A DNA stretch of 64,000 nucleotides from Rhodococcoides kyotonense. Its GTDB lineage: Bacteria > Actinomycetota > Actinomycetes > Mycobacteriales > Mycobacteriaceae. Under the pieces are notes generated by a model. That model was not told the DNA's origin. It did no database searches and saw only the letters and a list, made by a program, of their open reading frames with translations. Position 1 is the first letter of the stretch. Each line of letters starts with the position of its first letter. The translations under genes were made by a program, and so were the position numbers. Where the stretch lies: NCBI RefSeq assembly GCF_001645385.1, contig NZ_LVHI01000017.1, forward strand, positions 1 through 64,000, read 5' to 3'. This document shows, in pieces, positions 41,701 to 51,034 of this stretch.

Positions 41701-42057
41701 GCGCCGATGGATTCTCTGGACCAACTCGAGCGGCTCGTTCGACTGCGCGACGCCGGACTGGCGAGCCCATTGCCGGTCGGTCCTGCGGCGTCGGCTGCGT
41801 ACGCAGAAAGGCGTTGTCGCGGTGCCTCTCCCGACGAAGCGATGGACGCCGCCGAGAAGGCCTGGAACGACAAGTTCGGCGACGTCACCGACAAGAGCAT
41901 CGGCTATGTGTACGCCGGCGCCCCGTTCACGGCCGTTTCCGACTCGCCGCCCCGTCCTGACCTGCCGCGATGGGGCGAGGAGACGACGGCGTTCGGAACG
42001 GTCGCATGTCAGTTGTGGAGTCCGCTTCTGGACGCCGAGACCGAGGGGCAGCCGTGA
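38788..42057 (+). CDS. recC: Exodeoxyribonuclease V gamma subunit
   Basis: A 1089-residue subunit of the RecBCD helicase-nuclease for double-strand break repair; RecC splits the duplex and reads Chi. It opens LKVHRAARSSALASGLVEVL and has the family segment ADPFVAEVVAVPARGVERWLTQRLS (core VVAVPARGVERWL) near residue 30. The VCTMVPMRSVPHRVVVLLGLDDEVFPR region and GERDVRSEDRQLLLDAVMSA (each in part) follow the helicase-like fold without a Walker A site, as expected for RecC. The start is a TTG. It overlaps recB by 4 nt. Confidence 0.93.
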   Translation: MVLKVHRAARSSALASGLVEVLSTPLADPFVAEVVAVPARGVERWLTQRLSMSLGSSKADGISANVQFPSPASLVDQALAAVDGLDADQDPWARGRMLWTILQLVDESLGQPWCSVLAAHLGHGVDEERAGRRWSTAAHLADLFRSYAADRPSMLVDWAAGVDTDGLGVSLTPDLLWQAELWRAVRARIDSPSPAERLEPSCAALVADPSVLDLPERISLFGPTRLTTDQLRVIAAIADRRDVHMWIPHPSPAMWDGLTAAPRPRRRREDRSAVAVSHPLLSSLARDVRELQGRLTSLDVAIDHSVVPDDATRATLLGRVQSDIAHDRTPTRSAEPDGTIAVHACHGAPRQVEVLRESLLRLFDEDPTLQPRDVLVMCPDVETYAPLVRATFGQRGLGHPGHELRVRLADRGLRQTNPLLAVVAALLDLAVDRVTASQVLDLAAFEPVRLRFSFSDDDLERLREWTQASGARWGINSRQRTRYGLGDFGQNTFNFAMDRLLLGVAADETAHEWLDLALPLDDVDGNDIDLAGRLAEFVDRLAVVVRDLQGPQATARWRTALVRALDLLTDTTSAQSWQRVQALRELHDATQHGDESELRLADVRAMLTRALAGRPSRANFRTGELTVCTMVPMRSVPHRVVVLLGLDDEVFPRAGGVDGDDIMARNPAPGERDVRSEDRQLLLDAVMSAGEKLLLFYTGADPVTGMVKPPAIPLSELLDVVSTTAGADVVRRHPLQPFDARNFDPRAPLSYDRAALDGARAAEQEPVPAPAFLDAPLPPRQSGDIDLNDLIAFVEHPIAAFIKQRIGIRVPDLEDDVSDSLTVALDGLQKWDIGDRMLAERLAGTRVEDFRAAEWRRGTLPPFALGEAQLQDITRGVDALVEVAEDVHGGDPDVLDISIRLESGRRITGTVTGIHGSTIARTSYSRLAAKHRIAAWVRVLAAQVQDDSRRWTAVTTGRGPGRRAAWRSTIDAPMDSLDQLERLVRLRDAGLASPLPVGPAASAAYAERRCRGASPDEAMDAAEKAWNDKFGDVTDKSIGYVYAGAPFTAVSDSPPRPDLPRWGEETTAFGTVACQLWSPLLDAETEGQP

Positions 42058-45000
42058 ACGACTTCGATCTGCTCGCACCGTTGCCCACCGGCACGACGGT
42101 GCTCGAGGCCAGCGCGGGAACGGGCAAGACCTATGCCATCGTCGGTCTCGCGACCAGGTACGTCGCGGAGGGCGTCGCAGACATCTCGCAGTTGCTGCTC
42201 GTGACTTTCTCGCGTGCGGCGACGCAGGAACTGCGCGAGCGGACACGCAATCGCTTCGCGGAAGTGGCTGCAGCGCTGCAGGATCCGTCGGCGTCGACGC
42301 ACGCGGATGCGCTCGTTCGCTTTCTGGCGGCCGCGTCGGAGCACGAGGTCTCCGTACGTAGGCTCCGGCTGCTCAGGGCGCTGTCGGACTTCGACTCGGG
42401 CACCATCGCGACGACACACAGCTTCTGTCAACGCATGCTCGACGGTCTCGGCATCGCCGGAGAGCGCGAGCCCGAGGCAACATTGGTCGAAGCCGTCGAC
42501 GACATGACCGCGGAGGTGGTCGACGACATCTATCTGCGGCGGTACGCCCGGTCCGAATTCGACCCGCCGATCGGACCGGCCGACGCGCGGCAAGTGGCGC
42601 GGCAAGCAGTACGGGACAGGCAAGCTCGGCTGGTTCCCGAACCGGGCGAGGATTCCGAGGCAGGGCATCGAGTTCTGTTCGCGGAAGAGGCTCGCGCGGA
42701 GGTGCAGCGGCGCAAACGGGCTGCCGGAGTGCGCGATTTCGACGACTTGCTGGGCCTTCTCCACGGCGTACTGACGGACCCCGAACACGGCGAGTCCGCG
42801 TGTGCCCGGGTGCGGGAGCGATTCCGCGTCGTCCTCGTCGACGAATTCCAGGACACCGATCCGCTGCAGTGGGACATCTTGCGACGCGCGTTCCACGGGA
42901 CGTCGACGCTTCTTCTGGTCGGTGACCCCAAGCAGGCAATCTATGCCTTCCGCGGGGCCGAGGTGCTCAGCTACCTCGACGCCGTTGCCGTCGCGGATCG
43001 GCACCTCGAATTGAAAACCAACTGGCGCAGCGACTCCGGATTGTTGCAGGCGCTCGAGACCGTGTACGCGGGTGCCGCGCTCGGCCACGACGACATCGTC
43101 GTCCACCCCGTCGGATCGAGCAACGACGTGTCACGAATGGCGGACGCCCCGCCGCTGAGGGTGCGCTACTTGCCCAGAACGGGGGCCGGTCCGCTGGGCC
43201 GAGCGGGCTTTCCCGTCGTGGGTGTGCTGCGGGATCGCGTCGCCGACGACGTCGCCGCCGATATCGTCGACCTGCTCGAATCCGGGACGCAACTGACGCT
43301 GAATGGGTCGGGACGCGCCGTCGAACCCGGTGACATCGCCGTACTCACACGAAACCGCGGGCAGATCGCGATGGTGCGTGACGCGTTGGATCGGGCGGGA
43401 GTGCCGTCCGTTCTCGCCGGTGGCTCCAGCATCTTCGAGACCCCGAGTGCGACGCAGTGGCTGTGGTTCCTGCAAGCGTTGGAGCAGCCGCATCGATCCG
43501 ATCGGGTGCGTCTCGCCGCGCTGACCCCGCTCCTGGGTTGGACCGCGAAGACTCTCGACGAGGGCGGCGACGATGCGGTGGCCGACGTCAGCACCAGCCT
43601 GCGTGAATACGGAATGCTGTTCGCGCAGGCCGGGTTCGCTGCCGTGTTCGAGAAACTGTCGTCCGAGACGCGTCTCGAGGCGCGCCTGCTCGGCTTACGT
43701 TCCGGGGAGCGCCATCTCACCGATCTCCGACACGTCGCGCAACTGCTCAATCGTGCGGCGGTGGAAGAATCGTTCGGTCCGAGCGCGCTGACGCGATGGC
43801 TCACCGACCGCATCGAGGATCCTGCGTCGGGCAGCGTCACCGATCGCAGTCGGCGGCTCGACAGCGACGCGGCCGCCGTCCAACTGGCGACGGTACACGC
43901 CAGCAAGGGGTTGGAATTCCCGATCGTCTACATCCCGTACGCCTGGGACGCGGCGAAGAATCCTTACCCGAGCACCCTGCTGCTGCACGATGACGACGGT
44001 CGCCGCGTTCTGGACGTCGGTGGACGCACCGGACACGGCTATGCTGCGCGAAAACTCCTCTCGGACAAAGAGGAAGCCGGGGAAGAGCTCCGCTTGCTCT
44101 ACGTCGCGTTGACGCGGGCACAGTGTCAGGTCGTGCTGTGGTGGGCGCCCTCGTTTTCGACATCGGCATCCCCGCTTCATCGGCTGCTCTTCGCGCGCGT
44201 TCCCGGCATCGCTCAACCGGACGAGAAGTCGAAGGTGCCCGACGACGCCGCCGTCGGACACCTCTTCGAATCCTTGGCCGGATCGGCAGGGGGACTGATC
44301 TCGGTCGAAGCCACGCGGGGAGCGTCGCCGCGACCGATTCGGGCAACATCGGCAGGTGCCGGGATCGAACTCGATGCTGCGACATTCCGACGCACCCTCG
44401 ACATGCAGTGGCGTCGGACGTCGTATTCGGCGTTGACGGCGTCGGCGCACGACGCGCCGGGTGTCTCCAGCGAACCGGAATCGCCCGTCAAGGACGACGA
44501 ACCCGAGGAAGCGCCGCCGATCGACGACGCACTGGACGGAATACCGTCGCCGATGAACGGACTACCTGCAGGTGCGGCGTTCGGCACGTTGGTGCACGAG
44601 ATCCTCGAGCATCTCGACACGTCGGCCGTCGATCTGGACGCCGAGGTGCTGGCGAGATGCACCGAGGCCGTCGACGAGCGTCTCGCAGACATCGACCCGC
44701 GCGCGCTCGCCGACGCGCTCCTGCCGGTGCTGCGTACACCGCTCGGCTTCGGCACACTCGCCGACATCGCGCCGACGGACCACTTGGCGGAGTTGGACTT
44801 CGAACTTCCACTGGCAGGTGGCGACGACCCCGTCACGAGGATCGTCACCCTTCGCGGCATAGCTGCGCTGATGCGCGAACACCTGCCGTCCGACGATGCG
44901 CTCTCGTCGTACGCCGATCAACTCGAGCACCTCGAATCCTCGCCGCTGCGTGGATATCTCACCGGGAGCATCGACTCGGTGTTGCGCATCGCCGGTCCGA

Positions 45001-45329
45001 GGTACGTCGTCGTCGACTACAAGACGAACAGACTGTCGCGGGGTGATCTGACGGTCATGCATTTCACCCGCGAACGCATGGCGCAGGAAATGCTGAGGTC
45101 GCACTACCCGCTGCAGGCGTTGTTGTATTCCGTTGCGCTGCATCGGTACCTGCGATGGCGCCAACCCGGATACGATCCCACACGGCATCTCGGCGGTGTT
45201 CAGTACCACTTCGTCCGGGGCATGGTCGGTCCCGAGACCCCGGCGGGTTGCGGTGTGTTCGACTGGAACCCACCCGTCGAACTCGTGACATCGGTATCGG
45301 ATCTATTGGCGGGAATCGAACCATCATGA
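42054..45329 (+). CDS. recB: Exodeoxyribonuclease V beta subunit
   Basis: A 1091-residue UvrD-type helicase with a C-terminal nuclease. The GTG start at 42054 overlaps the recC stop codon. Walker A LEASAGTGKTYAI is near residue 20, motif II VVLVDEFQDTDPLQWDILRR near 260, GDPKQAIYAFRGAE near 290 and TVHASKGLEFPIVYIPY near 620. The nuclease active site is RYVVVDYKTNRL near 985, with metal-binding acidic residues upstream. The gene overlaps recD by 4 nt, so all three subunits are translationally coupled. Confidence 0.95.
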   Translation: MNDFDLLAPLPTGTTVLEASAGTGKTYAIVGLATRYVAEGVADISQLLLVTFSRAATQELRERTRNRFAEVAAALQDPSASTHADALVRFLAAASEHEVSVRRLRLLRALSDFDSGTIATTHSFCQRMLDGLGIAGEREPEATLVEAVDDMTAEVVDDIYLRRYARSEFDPPIGPADARQVARQAVRDRQARLVPEPGEDSEAGHRVLFAEEARAEVQRRKRAAGVRDFDDLLGLLHGVLTDPEHGESACARVRERFRVVLVDEFQDTDPLQWDILRRAFHGTSTLLLVGDPKQAIYAFRGAEVLSYLDAVAVADRHLELKTNWRSDSGLLQALETVYAGAALGHDDIVVHPVGSSNDVSRMADAPPLRVRYLPRTGAGPLGRAGFPVVGVLRDRVADDVAADIVDLLESGTQLTLNGSGRAVEPGDIAVLTRNRGQIAMVRDALDRAGVPSVLAGGSSIFETPSATQWLWFLQALEQPHRSDRVRLAALTPLLGWTAKTLDEGGDDAVADVSTSLREYGMLFAQAGFAAVFEKLSSETRLEARLLGLRSGERHLTDLRHVAQLLNRAAVEESFGPSALTRWLTDRIEDPASGSVTDRSRRLDSDAAAVQLATVHASKGLEFPIVYIPYAWDAAKNPYPSTLLLHDDDGRRVLDVGGRTGHGYAARKLLSDKEEAGEELRLLYVALTRAQCQVVLWWAPSFSTSASPLHRLLFARVPGIAQPDEKSKVPDDAAVGHLFESLAGSAGGLISVEATRGASPRPIRATSAGAGIELDAATFRRTLDMQWRRTSYSALTASAHDAPGVSSEPESPVKDDEPEEAPPIDDALDGIPSPMNGLPAGAAFGTLVHEILEHLDTSAVDLDAEVLARCTEAVDERLADIDPRALADALLPVLRTPLGFGTLADIAPTDHLAELDFELPLAGGDDPVTRIVTLRGIAALMREHLPSDDALSSYADQLEHLESSPLRGYLTGSIDSVLRIAGPRYVVVDYKTNRLSRGDLTVMHFTRERMAQEMLRSHYPLQALLYSVALHRYLRWRQPGYDPTRHLGGVQYHFVRGMVGPETPAGCGVFDWNPPVELVTSVSDLLAGIEPS

Positions 45330-47191
45330 TCGACGCGCAACTCGTGCAGCGCGCCAAGGGCCGGCTGCGTGTGTTCAACGAAGCGGGCGTGCTCGCGGCC
45401 GCGGATGTCCATGTCGCACTGCGGCTCGGCGCACTCGGGGGAGAATCGTCCGACGACGTCATGTTCGCGACGGCGCTCGCGGTCCGCGCCGTACGATCCG
45501 GCTCGGTCTGCCTCGACCTGCACCGGCTACGCGACATCCCGGTCGACGAGGATTCCGACATCGATGTCGACGCCCTGCCGTGGCCCGAGTTGGCCGACGT
45601 GCTGGCCGCGCTGCGCGCGAGTCCACTCGTCGTCGGCGGACAACGGGGTCCGCTGCGGCCACTTCGGTTGGTCGACACGGACGAAGGCGAGCTGCTCTAC
45701 CTCGATCGGTACTTCCTGCAGGAGCGCACCATCCGGCACGTGCTCGACAGCAGAGGACTTACCCGGCCGCGCGTGGACGCCGAAGTGATTCGCGCGCAAC
45801 TGGATTCGCTGTTCGTCGACGCCACAGGTGCACCGACCCCGGCGCCGGATCGCCAGCGGATCGCCGCAGCGCTCGCGGCGACACAGTGGACAGCCGTCAT
45901 CGCCGGTGGCCCGGGAACGGGCAAGACACACACCGTCGCGCGAATCCTCGCGATGTTCGTGCGCCAGCTCGGCCCGTCGATCCGTATCGGTCTCGCAGCG
46001 CCGACCGGTAAGGCCGCGGCTCGTCTGCAGGAATCGGTCACCGAGCAGTCGGCGGAGCTCGGGCTCCCCGACGGCCTGACCGCGATGACCCTGCACCGGT
46101 TGCTCGGATGGCAACGAGGAAGCAAGAGCCGATTTCGGCACAACGCGTCGAACCGGTTGCCGTACGACGTCATCGTCGTCGACGAGACGTCGATGGTGTC
46201 GCTGACGATGATGTCTCGACTGCTCGAGGCCGTCCGAGCCGATACCCGGTTGATCCTCGTCGGCGACCCCGATCAGCTGACGTCGGTCGATGCAGGCGCT
46301 GTGCTGGCCGATCTCGTGGCGCGACCCGTGCGAGCAACCACGGATCCGGCGCTCGCCGACGTCGTCGCCGGAGACCTCGACGCGCAGGACGACCCGAACG
46401 AGGCAGCGCTGGCACCGGTCGAGCGACACCGCCTGAGCAGCGGCGTGGTCCGGCTGAGCCGTGGGCGACGGTTCGGCGGTGCCATCGCCGAGCTCGCCGT
46501 CGCCGTGCGCGACGGCCGGGCGGACGACGTGATGACCTTGCTCGACAGCGGCCACGAGCAGTTGTCGTTCCACGCGCCGACGGACCTGGACGCCCTGCAC
46601 GCGGACATCCTGAGCACCGCAGCCGCGGTCACCGACGCTGCGCGTGCAGGTGCCGCGTCGGATGCGCTGACGAGACTGGAGTCGCATCGACTGCTGTGTG
46701 CGCATCGGCAGGGACCGTTCGGCGTGCAGGACTGGGCACGTCGGGCGATGGAATGGGTGGGGGAGGCGTCGGGCGCTTTTCTCGATCCCACCCGCTGGTA
46801 TGCGGGTCAGCCCCTGCTGGTCACGGCCAACGATCACGAGGCACGGATCTACAACGGTGATACCGGAGTGGTGGTCGACGTCGGCGACGGTTCGCTGATG
46901 GCAGCTTTCCAGCGGGGTTCGCAGCCCCAACTGGTGCATCCGAACGTGTTGTCGTCGGTGCAGACGGTGTACGCGATGACGATTCACCGCAGCCAGGGAA
47001 GCCAGTACGACACCGTCTCGGTGATGCTCCCGGCTCAGGCGTCGTCGCTGCTGACGCGAGAGCTGCTGTACACCGCGATCACCCGCGCCCGACGACACGT
47101 GCGGATCATCGGTACGGAAGCCGCGGTGCGGGCGGGCGTCGAACGTCAGGTGCTACGAGCCAGCGGACTTCGCCGCACTGTCCGGCCCTGA
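45326..47191 (+). CDS. recD: Exodeoxyribonuclease V alpha subunit
   Basis: A 621-residue SF1B helicase, the fast 5'-3' motor of RecBCD. Walker A VIAGGPGTGKTHTVARIL is near residue 193, AAPTGKAAARLQESV near 225, motif II DVIVVDETSMVSL near 285, GDPDQLTSVDAGAVL near 312 and the C-terminal TIHRSQGSQYDTV and TAITRARRHV motifs near 550-590. Its 3' end overlaps the convergent TY-Chap-like gene by 39 bp. Confidence 0.95.
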   Translation: MIDAQLVQRAKGRLRVFNEAGVLAAADVHVALRLGALGGESSDDVMFATALAVRAVRSGSVCLDLHRLRDIPVDEDSDIDVDALPWPELADVLAALRASPLVVGGQRGPLRPLRLVDTDEGELLYLDRYFLQERTIRHVLDSRGLTRPRVDAEVIRAQLDSLFVDATGAPTPAPDRQRIAAALAATQWTAVIAGGPGTGKTHTVARILAMFVRQLGPSIRIGLAAPTGKAAARLQESVTEQSAELGLPDGLTAMTLHRLLGWQRGSKSRFRHNASNRLPYDVIVVDETSMVSLTMMSRLLEAVRADTRLILVGDPDQLTSVDAGAVLADLVARPVRATTDPALADVVAGDLDAQDDPNEAALAPVERHRLSSGVVRLSRGRRFGGAIAELAVAVRDGRADDVMTLLDSGHEQLSFHAPTDLDALHADILSTAAAVTDAARAGAASDALTRLESHRLLCAHRQGPFGVQDWARRAMEWVGEASGAFLDPTRWYAGQPLLVTANDHEARIYNGDTGVVVDVGDGSLMAAFQRGSQPQLVHPNVLSSVQTVYAMTIHRSQGSQYDTVSVMLPAQASSLLTRELLYTAITRARRHVRIIGTEAAVRAGVERQVLRASGLRRTVRP

Positions 47192-48019
47192 CGAGGTGGC
47201 GCTCCCACCGACCCGCAGGCTGTCCGCAGTGTGCGACCACGAGCGGGCCTGGCGCCGCCACACCCGCGAGGACATCTCGGATCCGTCGGTGCGGCAACGG
47301 TCGGCGTGCTCTGCGCATTCGCGGGCATGAGCGCGGGCGAGAATGCGGAGTTCGCGCAGATCGGCGGTGCCGCAGACCGATCTGACGGTCGCCGAGTCCA
47401 CGATCGATCCGACGAGCTCGCAGAAGGTGTGCAGCGACCGAAGGGGGGTCGGCAGCGAGTCGACCGACGGTGTGACGGATCGCGTGGTGGCTGCACGAGG
47501 ACGGACATCGTCGGTGACGTGCGTCAGCGCAACCGGGCCGCTGCCTTCTTCGCCGGGGCCGACCGTCCACGCGCTGAGAAACGACGGATGCGGGACGTTC
47601 CAGACTTCACGGAACGTGGCAACTGCGACGGTTGCGAGCAGGTCGGCCTCGTCGCGTGGGCCGTCCAGCGTGTAGTCCATGATCGTTCCGTCGACCGTCG
47701 GCCGGCCGGGCTCGGACCATCCGAGGCCGTGCAGCCTGCGATCGCACGCGTCGCGGTCCGGGTCTTCCGGATACAGGTAGGACGGGAGAGCCGCGACGCA
47801 CACCATGCGCTCGGCGTCGACCGCCACTACGTCGACGTACGGGCGCTGACCACGTTGGCCATGTGATGCCTGGGCCGATGTGATGGTGATGTAGGTGCCC
47901 TCCGGCATGGTCGCGACGTGCACCGCGAGATTGCTCTCGAATCGATGCCATGCATCCGACACGACCGCGTCGAACACCGCGTCGAACCCGCCGACGCGGC
48001 CTTCACGTCCAGCACCCAC
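47153..48019 (-). CDS. TY-Chap-like protein lacking the middle domain (short paralogue)
   Basis: A 288-residue cytoplasmic protein homologous to the N- and C-terminal parts of the product at 21037-22311. Matching blocks are TFREVWNVPHPSFLSA (LFREVWSVPHPAFLSA in the paralogue) and the tail from VRSVCGTADLRELRILA to SWSHTADSLR (VEAMCRKQDIGELTE to SWTYVAESLR). The roughly 100-130-residue YbjN-like centre is missing. The GTG at 48019 has AAGGAG with 5-nt spacing; a GTG at 48049 is possible. Function unknown. The 3' end overlaps recD. Confidence 0.62.
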   Translation of the reverse strand: MGAGREGRVGGFDAVFDAVVSDAWHRFESNLAVHVATMPEGTYITITSAQASHGQRGQRPYVDVVAVDAERMVCVAALPSYLYPEDPDRDACDRRLHGLGWSEPGRPTVDGTIMDYTLDGPRDEADLLATVAVATFREVWNVPHPSFLSAWTVGPGEEGSGPVALTHVTDDVRPRAATTRSVTPSVDSLPTPLRSLHTFCELVGSIVDSATVRSVCGTADLRELRILARAHARECAEHADRCRTDGSEMSSRVWRRQARSWSHTADSLRVGGSATSSGPDSAAKSAGS

Positions 48020-48135
48020 ATGCGCTCCTTCGTCGATCACCGTGTGCACTCTCGAAGTCCAGCAGAAGTGAAGATAGCCGGTGGGTCCGACAAAAAGCGT
48101 GAGGCGCTCGCGATGGCGTGCAGGGGGACGAGGAC

Positions 48136-49422
48136 TCAGTAGACGTCGCGCAGGTAGCGCTTGTCACGCTTGAGTTCGGCCACGTAGTCGTCGGCCTGAT
48201 CGGATGTGCGCCCGCCGTGCTCGACGATGACATCGTGCAGCGCGGCGTCGACGTCCTTGGCCATGCGCGTCGCGTCGCCGCAGACATAGAAGTAGCCGCC
48301 CTCTTCGAGCCAGGCGTACAGTTCCTTGCCGCTCTCCCGCATCCGATGCTGGACGTAGATCTTCTCGTTCTGATCGCGCGAGAACGCGAGGTCGAGCTTG
48401 GTGAGCACACCGTCGCGCGAGAAGCCGTCCAGCTCGTCCTCGTAGAGGTAGTCGCTGCCGCGATGCTGGTCGCCGAAGAACAGCCAGTTGCGTCCCGACG
48501 CGTTACGCGCACGTCGTTCGTGCAGGAACGCGCGGAAGGGCGCGATGCCGGTGCCGGGCCCGACCATGATGACGGATGCATCGTCGTCGGTGGGAAGCCG
48601 GAAGGACTTGTTGGCCGACAGGAACACCCCTACCGTTGCGCCCTCGGGTACTCGGTCCGCGAGGAATGTCGAACACACACCACCGCGATCGCGCGCGGCC
48701 GACCGGTAGCGCACACTCGACACCGTCAGATGCACGGTGCCTTCGTGCGCGAGCGGCGACGACGAGATGGAGTACACGCGGTGCTGCAGCGGTCGCAGGA
48801 GGCCGAGCAGTTCCGCCGGTTCGAGCGCCAGCTTGTCGTCGAGAGCGAGCACGTCGAGGACGTCCTTACCCCAGGTCCACGCGTCGAGTGCTTCGCGGTC
48901 TCCGGTCGACAGGACATGGCAGAGCTCGTCGTCGCCGGTGCGCTCGGCAACCGTTTCGAGGAGATCCATCGACGGAACGCCGATCTCGTACGAATGGGTG
49001 AGCAACTCGTCGAGTCGTTGTTCGGCGCCTTTCACGGCGACGGTCGTATCCGGTGACACGCCCACACGGCCGATCAACGCGTCGACCAGTTCGGGATTGT
49101 TGACCGGCTTCACACCGAGGCCGTCGCCGACTTCGTAGTTCAGGCCGCTGTCACCGAGCGCGAACGCGTAGTGCCGTACTTCCTTGGTGGACTCGGGGCC
49201 GGACAGGACACTGTTGGCCAGCACCGTCGCTCGGTACGGGTTCTTGCGGTTCCACGGCGAGCGCTTCGAGGCGGCTCTGGCAGGCGTGGCCGCAGGTGCC
49301 TCCGGCGCGACGTCGCTGTTCGGACGGTCGACCGTCCTGGTTGCCCCCTGTGCTTCCCGTCGTGCGTCGATGTCTCGTCCCGCCTTACCGTATTCGTCGT
49401 AGCTGGTCTCACCCAGCGCCAC
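48136..49422 (-). CDS. CysJ-like diflavin reductase without most of its flavodoxin domain
   Basis: A 428-residue NADPH-dependent flavoprotein of the sulfite reductase alpha/cytochrome P450 reductase family. The FAD domain has RVYSISSSPLAHEG (FAD) and RDRGGVCSTFLADRV (RxYS and GxCS types); the NADPH domain has MVGPGTGIAPFRAFLHERR, the LFFGDQHRGSDYLYEDEL strand and YFYVCGDATRMAKDV with a C-terminal aromatic Tyr. The first 45 residues (ALGETSYDEYGKAGRDIDAR) match only the last strand and helix of a flavodoxin domain, and an in-frame stop lies 12 codons or fewer upstream. It can bind FAD and NADPH but probably not FMN in the usual way. Confidence 0.8.
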   Translation of the reverse strand: MALGETSYDEYGKAGRDIDARREAQGATRTVDRPNSDVAPEAPAATPARAASKRSPWNRKNPYRATVLANSVLSGPESTKEVRHYAFALGDSGLNYEVGDGLGVKPVNNPELVDALIGRVGVSPDTTVAVKGAEQRLDELLTHSYEIGVPSMDLLETVAERTGDDELCHVLSTGDREALDAWTWGKDVLDVLALDDKLALEPAELLGLLRPLQHRVYSISSSPLAHEGTVHLTVSSVRYRSAARDRGGVCSTFLADRVPEGATVGVFLSANKSFRLPTDDDASVIMVGPGTGIAPFRAFLHERRARNASGRNWLFFGDQHRGSDYLYEDELDGFSRDGVLTKLDLAFSRDQNEKIYVQHRMRESGKELYAWLEEGGYFYVCGDATRMAKDVDAALHDVIVEHGGRTSDQADDYVAELKRDKRYLRDVY

Positions 49423-49573
49423 TGCGAAAACAACTTATCCAGTGTAGGGGCTGAACCGGTGGCCACAGCGTCTGGGAACGTTGTGTGTTGTCCGGCATTT
49501 TCTCGTCGACCTCGGTGCACGTCACAATCGGTTCCGCAGGTCGGCCGGCTCGGTGATCTCGATTCGGCCGCGA

Positions 49574-51034
49574 CTACGGCTGTACCCGCTGCAGAACTTC
49601 GATGCCGTGGGCTTCGGATCGGACCACGTAACCCGACACCAACGCCGCGTCGACGGCTTTCGCATCGCCCTTCGCGTCCGTCGGCCATCCGGCGGGATCC
49701 GCGCGATTGACGACGATCCAGTCGGGCGTCGTCGTATCGGTCGATCGCTGTGGGAACACCGAGACATCGTGCGTCGCGACGAACTGCGGAACGAGGTTGT
49801 TCGACGCGGCGATCGTCTCGTCGTCGGGAATCATGCGTGCGACCTCGGCGGTCTCGACAGCCTGCGGGTCGATCCGCCAGCCGTCCGGAGTGACCAGGCG
49901 CGCCATTGGCAGGAACGGCAGCGCGACGAGTGCGACGGCCGCGACCGCCGTGAAGATCGTGCGTTGACCCCGCAACGAGAGTTGTCCGTGGCGTCGACTA
50001 CGAGCGACAGCATCGACGAGTGCCGCGAACACGACGACCATCAGGATCGCGTTGTAGTGGAAGATCGGTTTCCAGAAGTTGGAGTTGTCGCTCAGGAACC
50101 GCCACGCGACGGTGGGAACGGCGACGAGCAGCAGCGGCGACCGCAGCGCCGCGAAGGCGGTCACGGCCAACAGAAGAAACGCAGTGGCGGCGCGGGAGTC
50201 GCCGTCGACGAAGCCGTGGGCCGTGTCGGCGATCCCCGATCCGAGCGGCGGCATCTTCGAACCCTGGCCGTACGAGTCGTTGCTGCTCAGCAACGGGATG
50301 ATGACCTTGACGGCCAGAACGAGCCAGCCGAGGCCCCACACGATGGTCAGCAGGCCGAGCAGGCGGGTGCGGCCCACGGTCCAGAACGCCATCAGGGCGC
50401 CGATGACGGCGACCGTCAGACCCATGTCCTCCTTGACGAAAACGAGAGGTAGCGCCCACAGCAGCGCAGGCAGCCACTTGCGTTGCCCGAGAGACACCAT
50501 CGACATGGCAAGTAACGGCATCGCGAACGCGATCTCGTGGAAGTCGAAGTTCAACGCAGCCTGTACGCCCCACGACAACCCGTACGCGACGGCCACGACG
50601 ACGCCGACAACCGTGCCGAATTCACGGACAGCCCAGCGTGTCAAGGGAATTGCCGCAGCCGCGAACAGCACGGCCTGGGCGACCAACAGCGTCTCGGCCG
50701 ACGGAAAGACCCGATAGACCGGCGCCAGCAGCGCAGTGATGGGGGAGAAATGATCTCCGAGGGTGTTGTACCCGGTACCGAGCAGATTCGACGTCGGGGC
50801 ATGCAGTTCCGCGTACGACGAGATCTGCTGGACGAAGATGCCGAGATCGAAGCCGGACGTCCGCAACTGGCGGTGTCCCATGACCGACAACATCGCGTAC
50901 AGCGGTGCGAGCAGGACGAATGCTGCAGCAGGCACCACGCGATCGGCGGTGAGAAGGCGTCCGGGCGTACCGACGGACGGCGAAACAAGTTCTGGTTCGG
51001 CCGTCGTGAGCTGGGGTGCTTCGGTGGCTGTCAC
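49574..51034 (-). CDS. DUF2079 family membrane protein
   Basis: A 486-residue polytopic membrane protein with about ten hydrophobic helices. The DUF2079 hallmark is the first loop RTSGFDLGIFVQQI followed by NLLGTGYNTLGDHFSPITALLAPVYR, containing an acid/His pair that resembles GT-C glycosyltransferases. A C-terminal extracytoplasmic domain begins near residue 380 (MIPDDETIAASNNLVPQF). The family is presumed to act on cell-envelope glycans, but no substrate is known. It follows the small DUF2510-like gene on the opposite strand and converges on none. Confidence 0.82.
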   Translation of the reverse strand: MTATEAPQLTTAEPELVSPSVGTPGRLLTADRVVPAAAFVLLAPLYAMLSVMGHRQLRTSGFDLGIFVQQISSYAELHAPTSNLLGTGYNTLGDHFSPITALLAPVYRVFPSAETLLVAQAVLFAAAAIPLTRWAVREFGTVVGVVVAVAYGLSWGVQAALNFDFHEIAFAMPLLAMSMVSLGQRKWLPALLWALPLVFVKEDMGLTVAVIGALMAFWTVGRTRLLGLLTIVWGLGWLVLAVKVIIPLLSSNDSYGQGSKMPPLGSGIADTAHGFVDGDSRAATAFLLLAVTAFAALRSPLLLVAVPTVAWRFLSDNSNFWKPIFHYNAILMVVVFAALVDAVARSRRHGQLSLRGQRTIFTAVAAVALVALPFLPMARLVTPDGWRIDPQAVETAEVARMIPDDETIAASNNLVPQFVATHDVSVFPQRSTDTTTPDWIVVNRADPAGWPTDAKGDAKAVDAALVSGYVVRSEAHGIEVLQRVQP

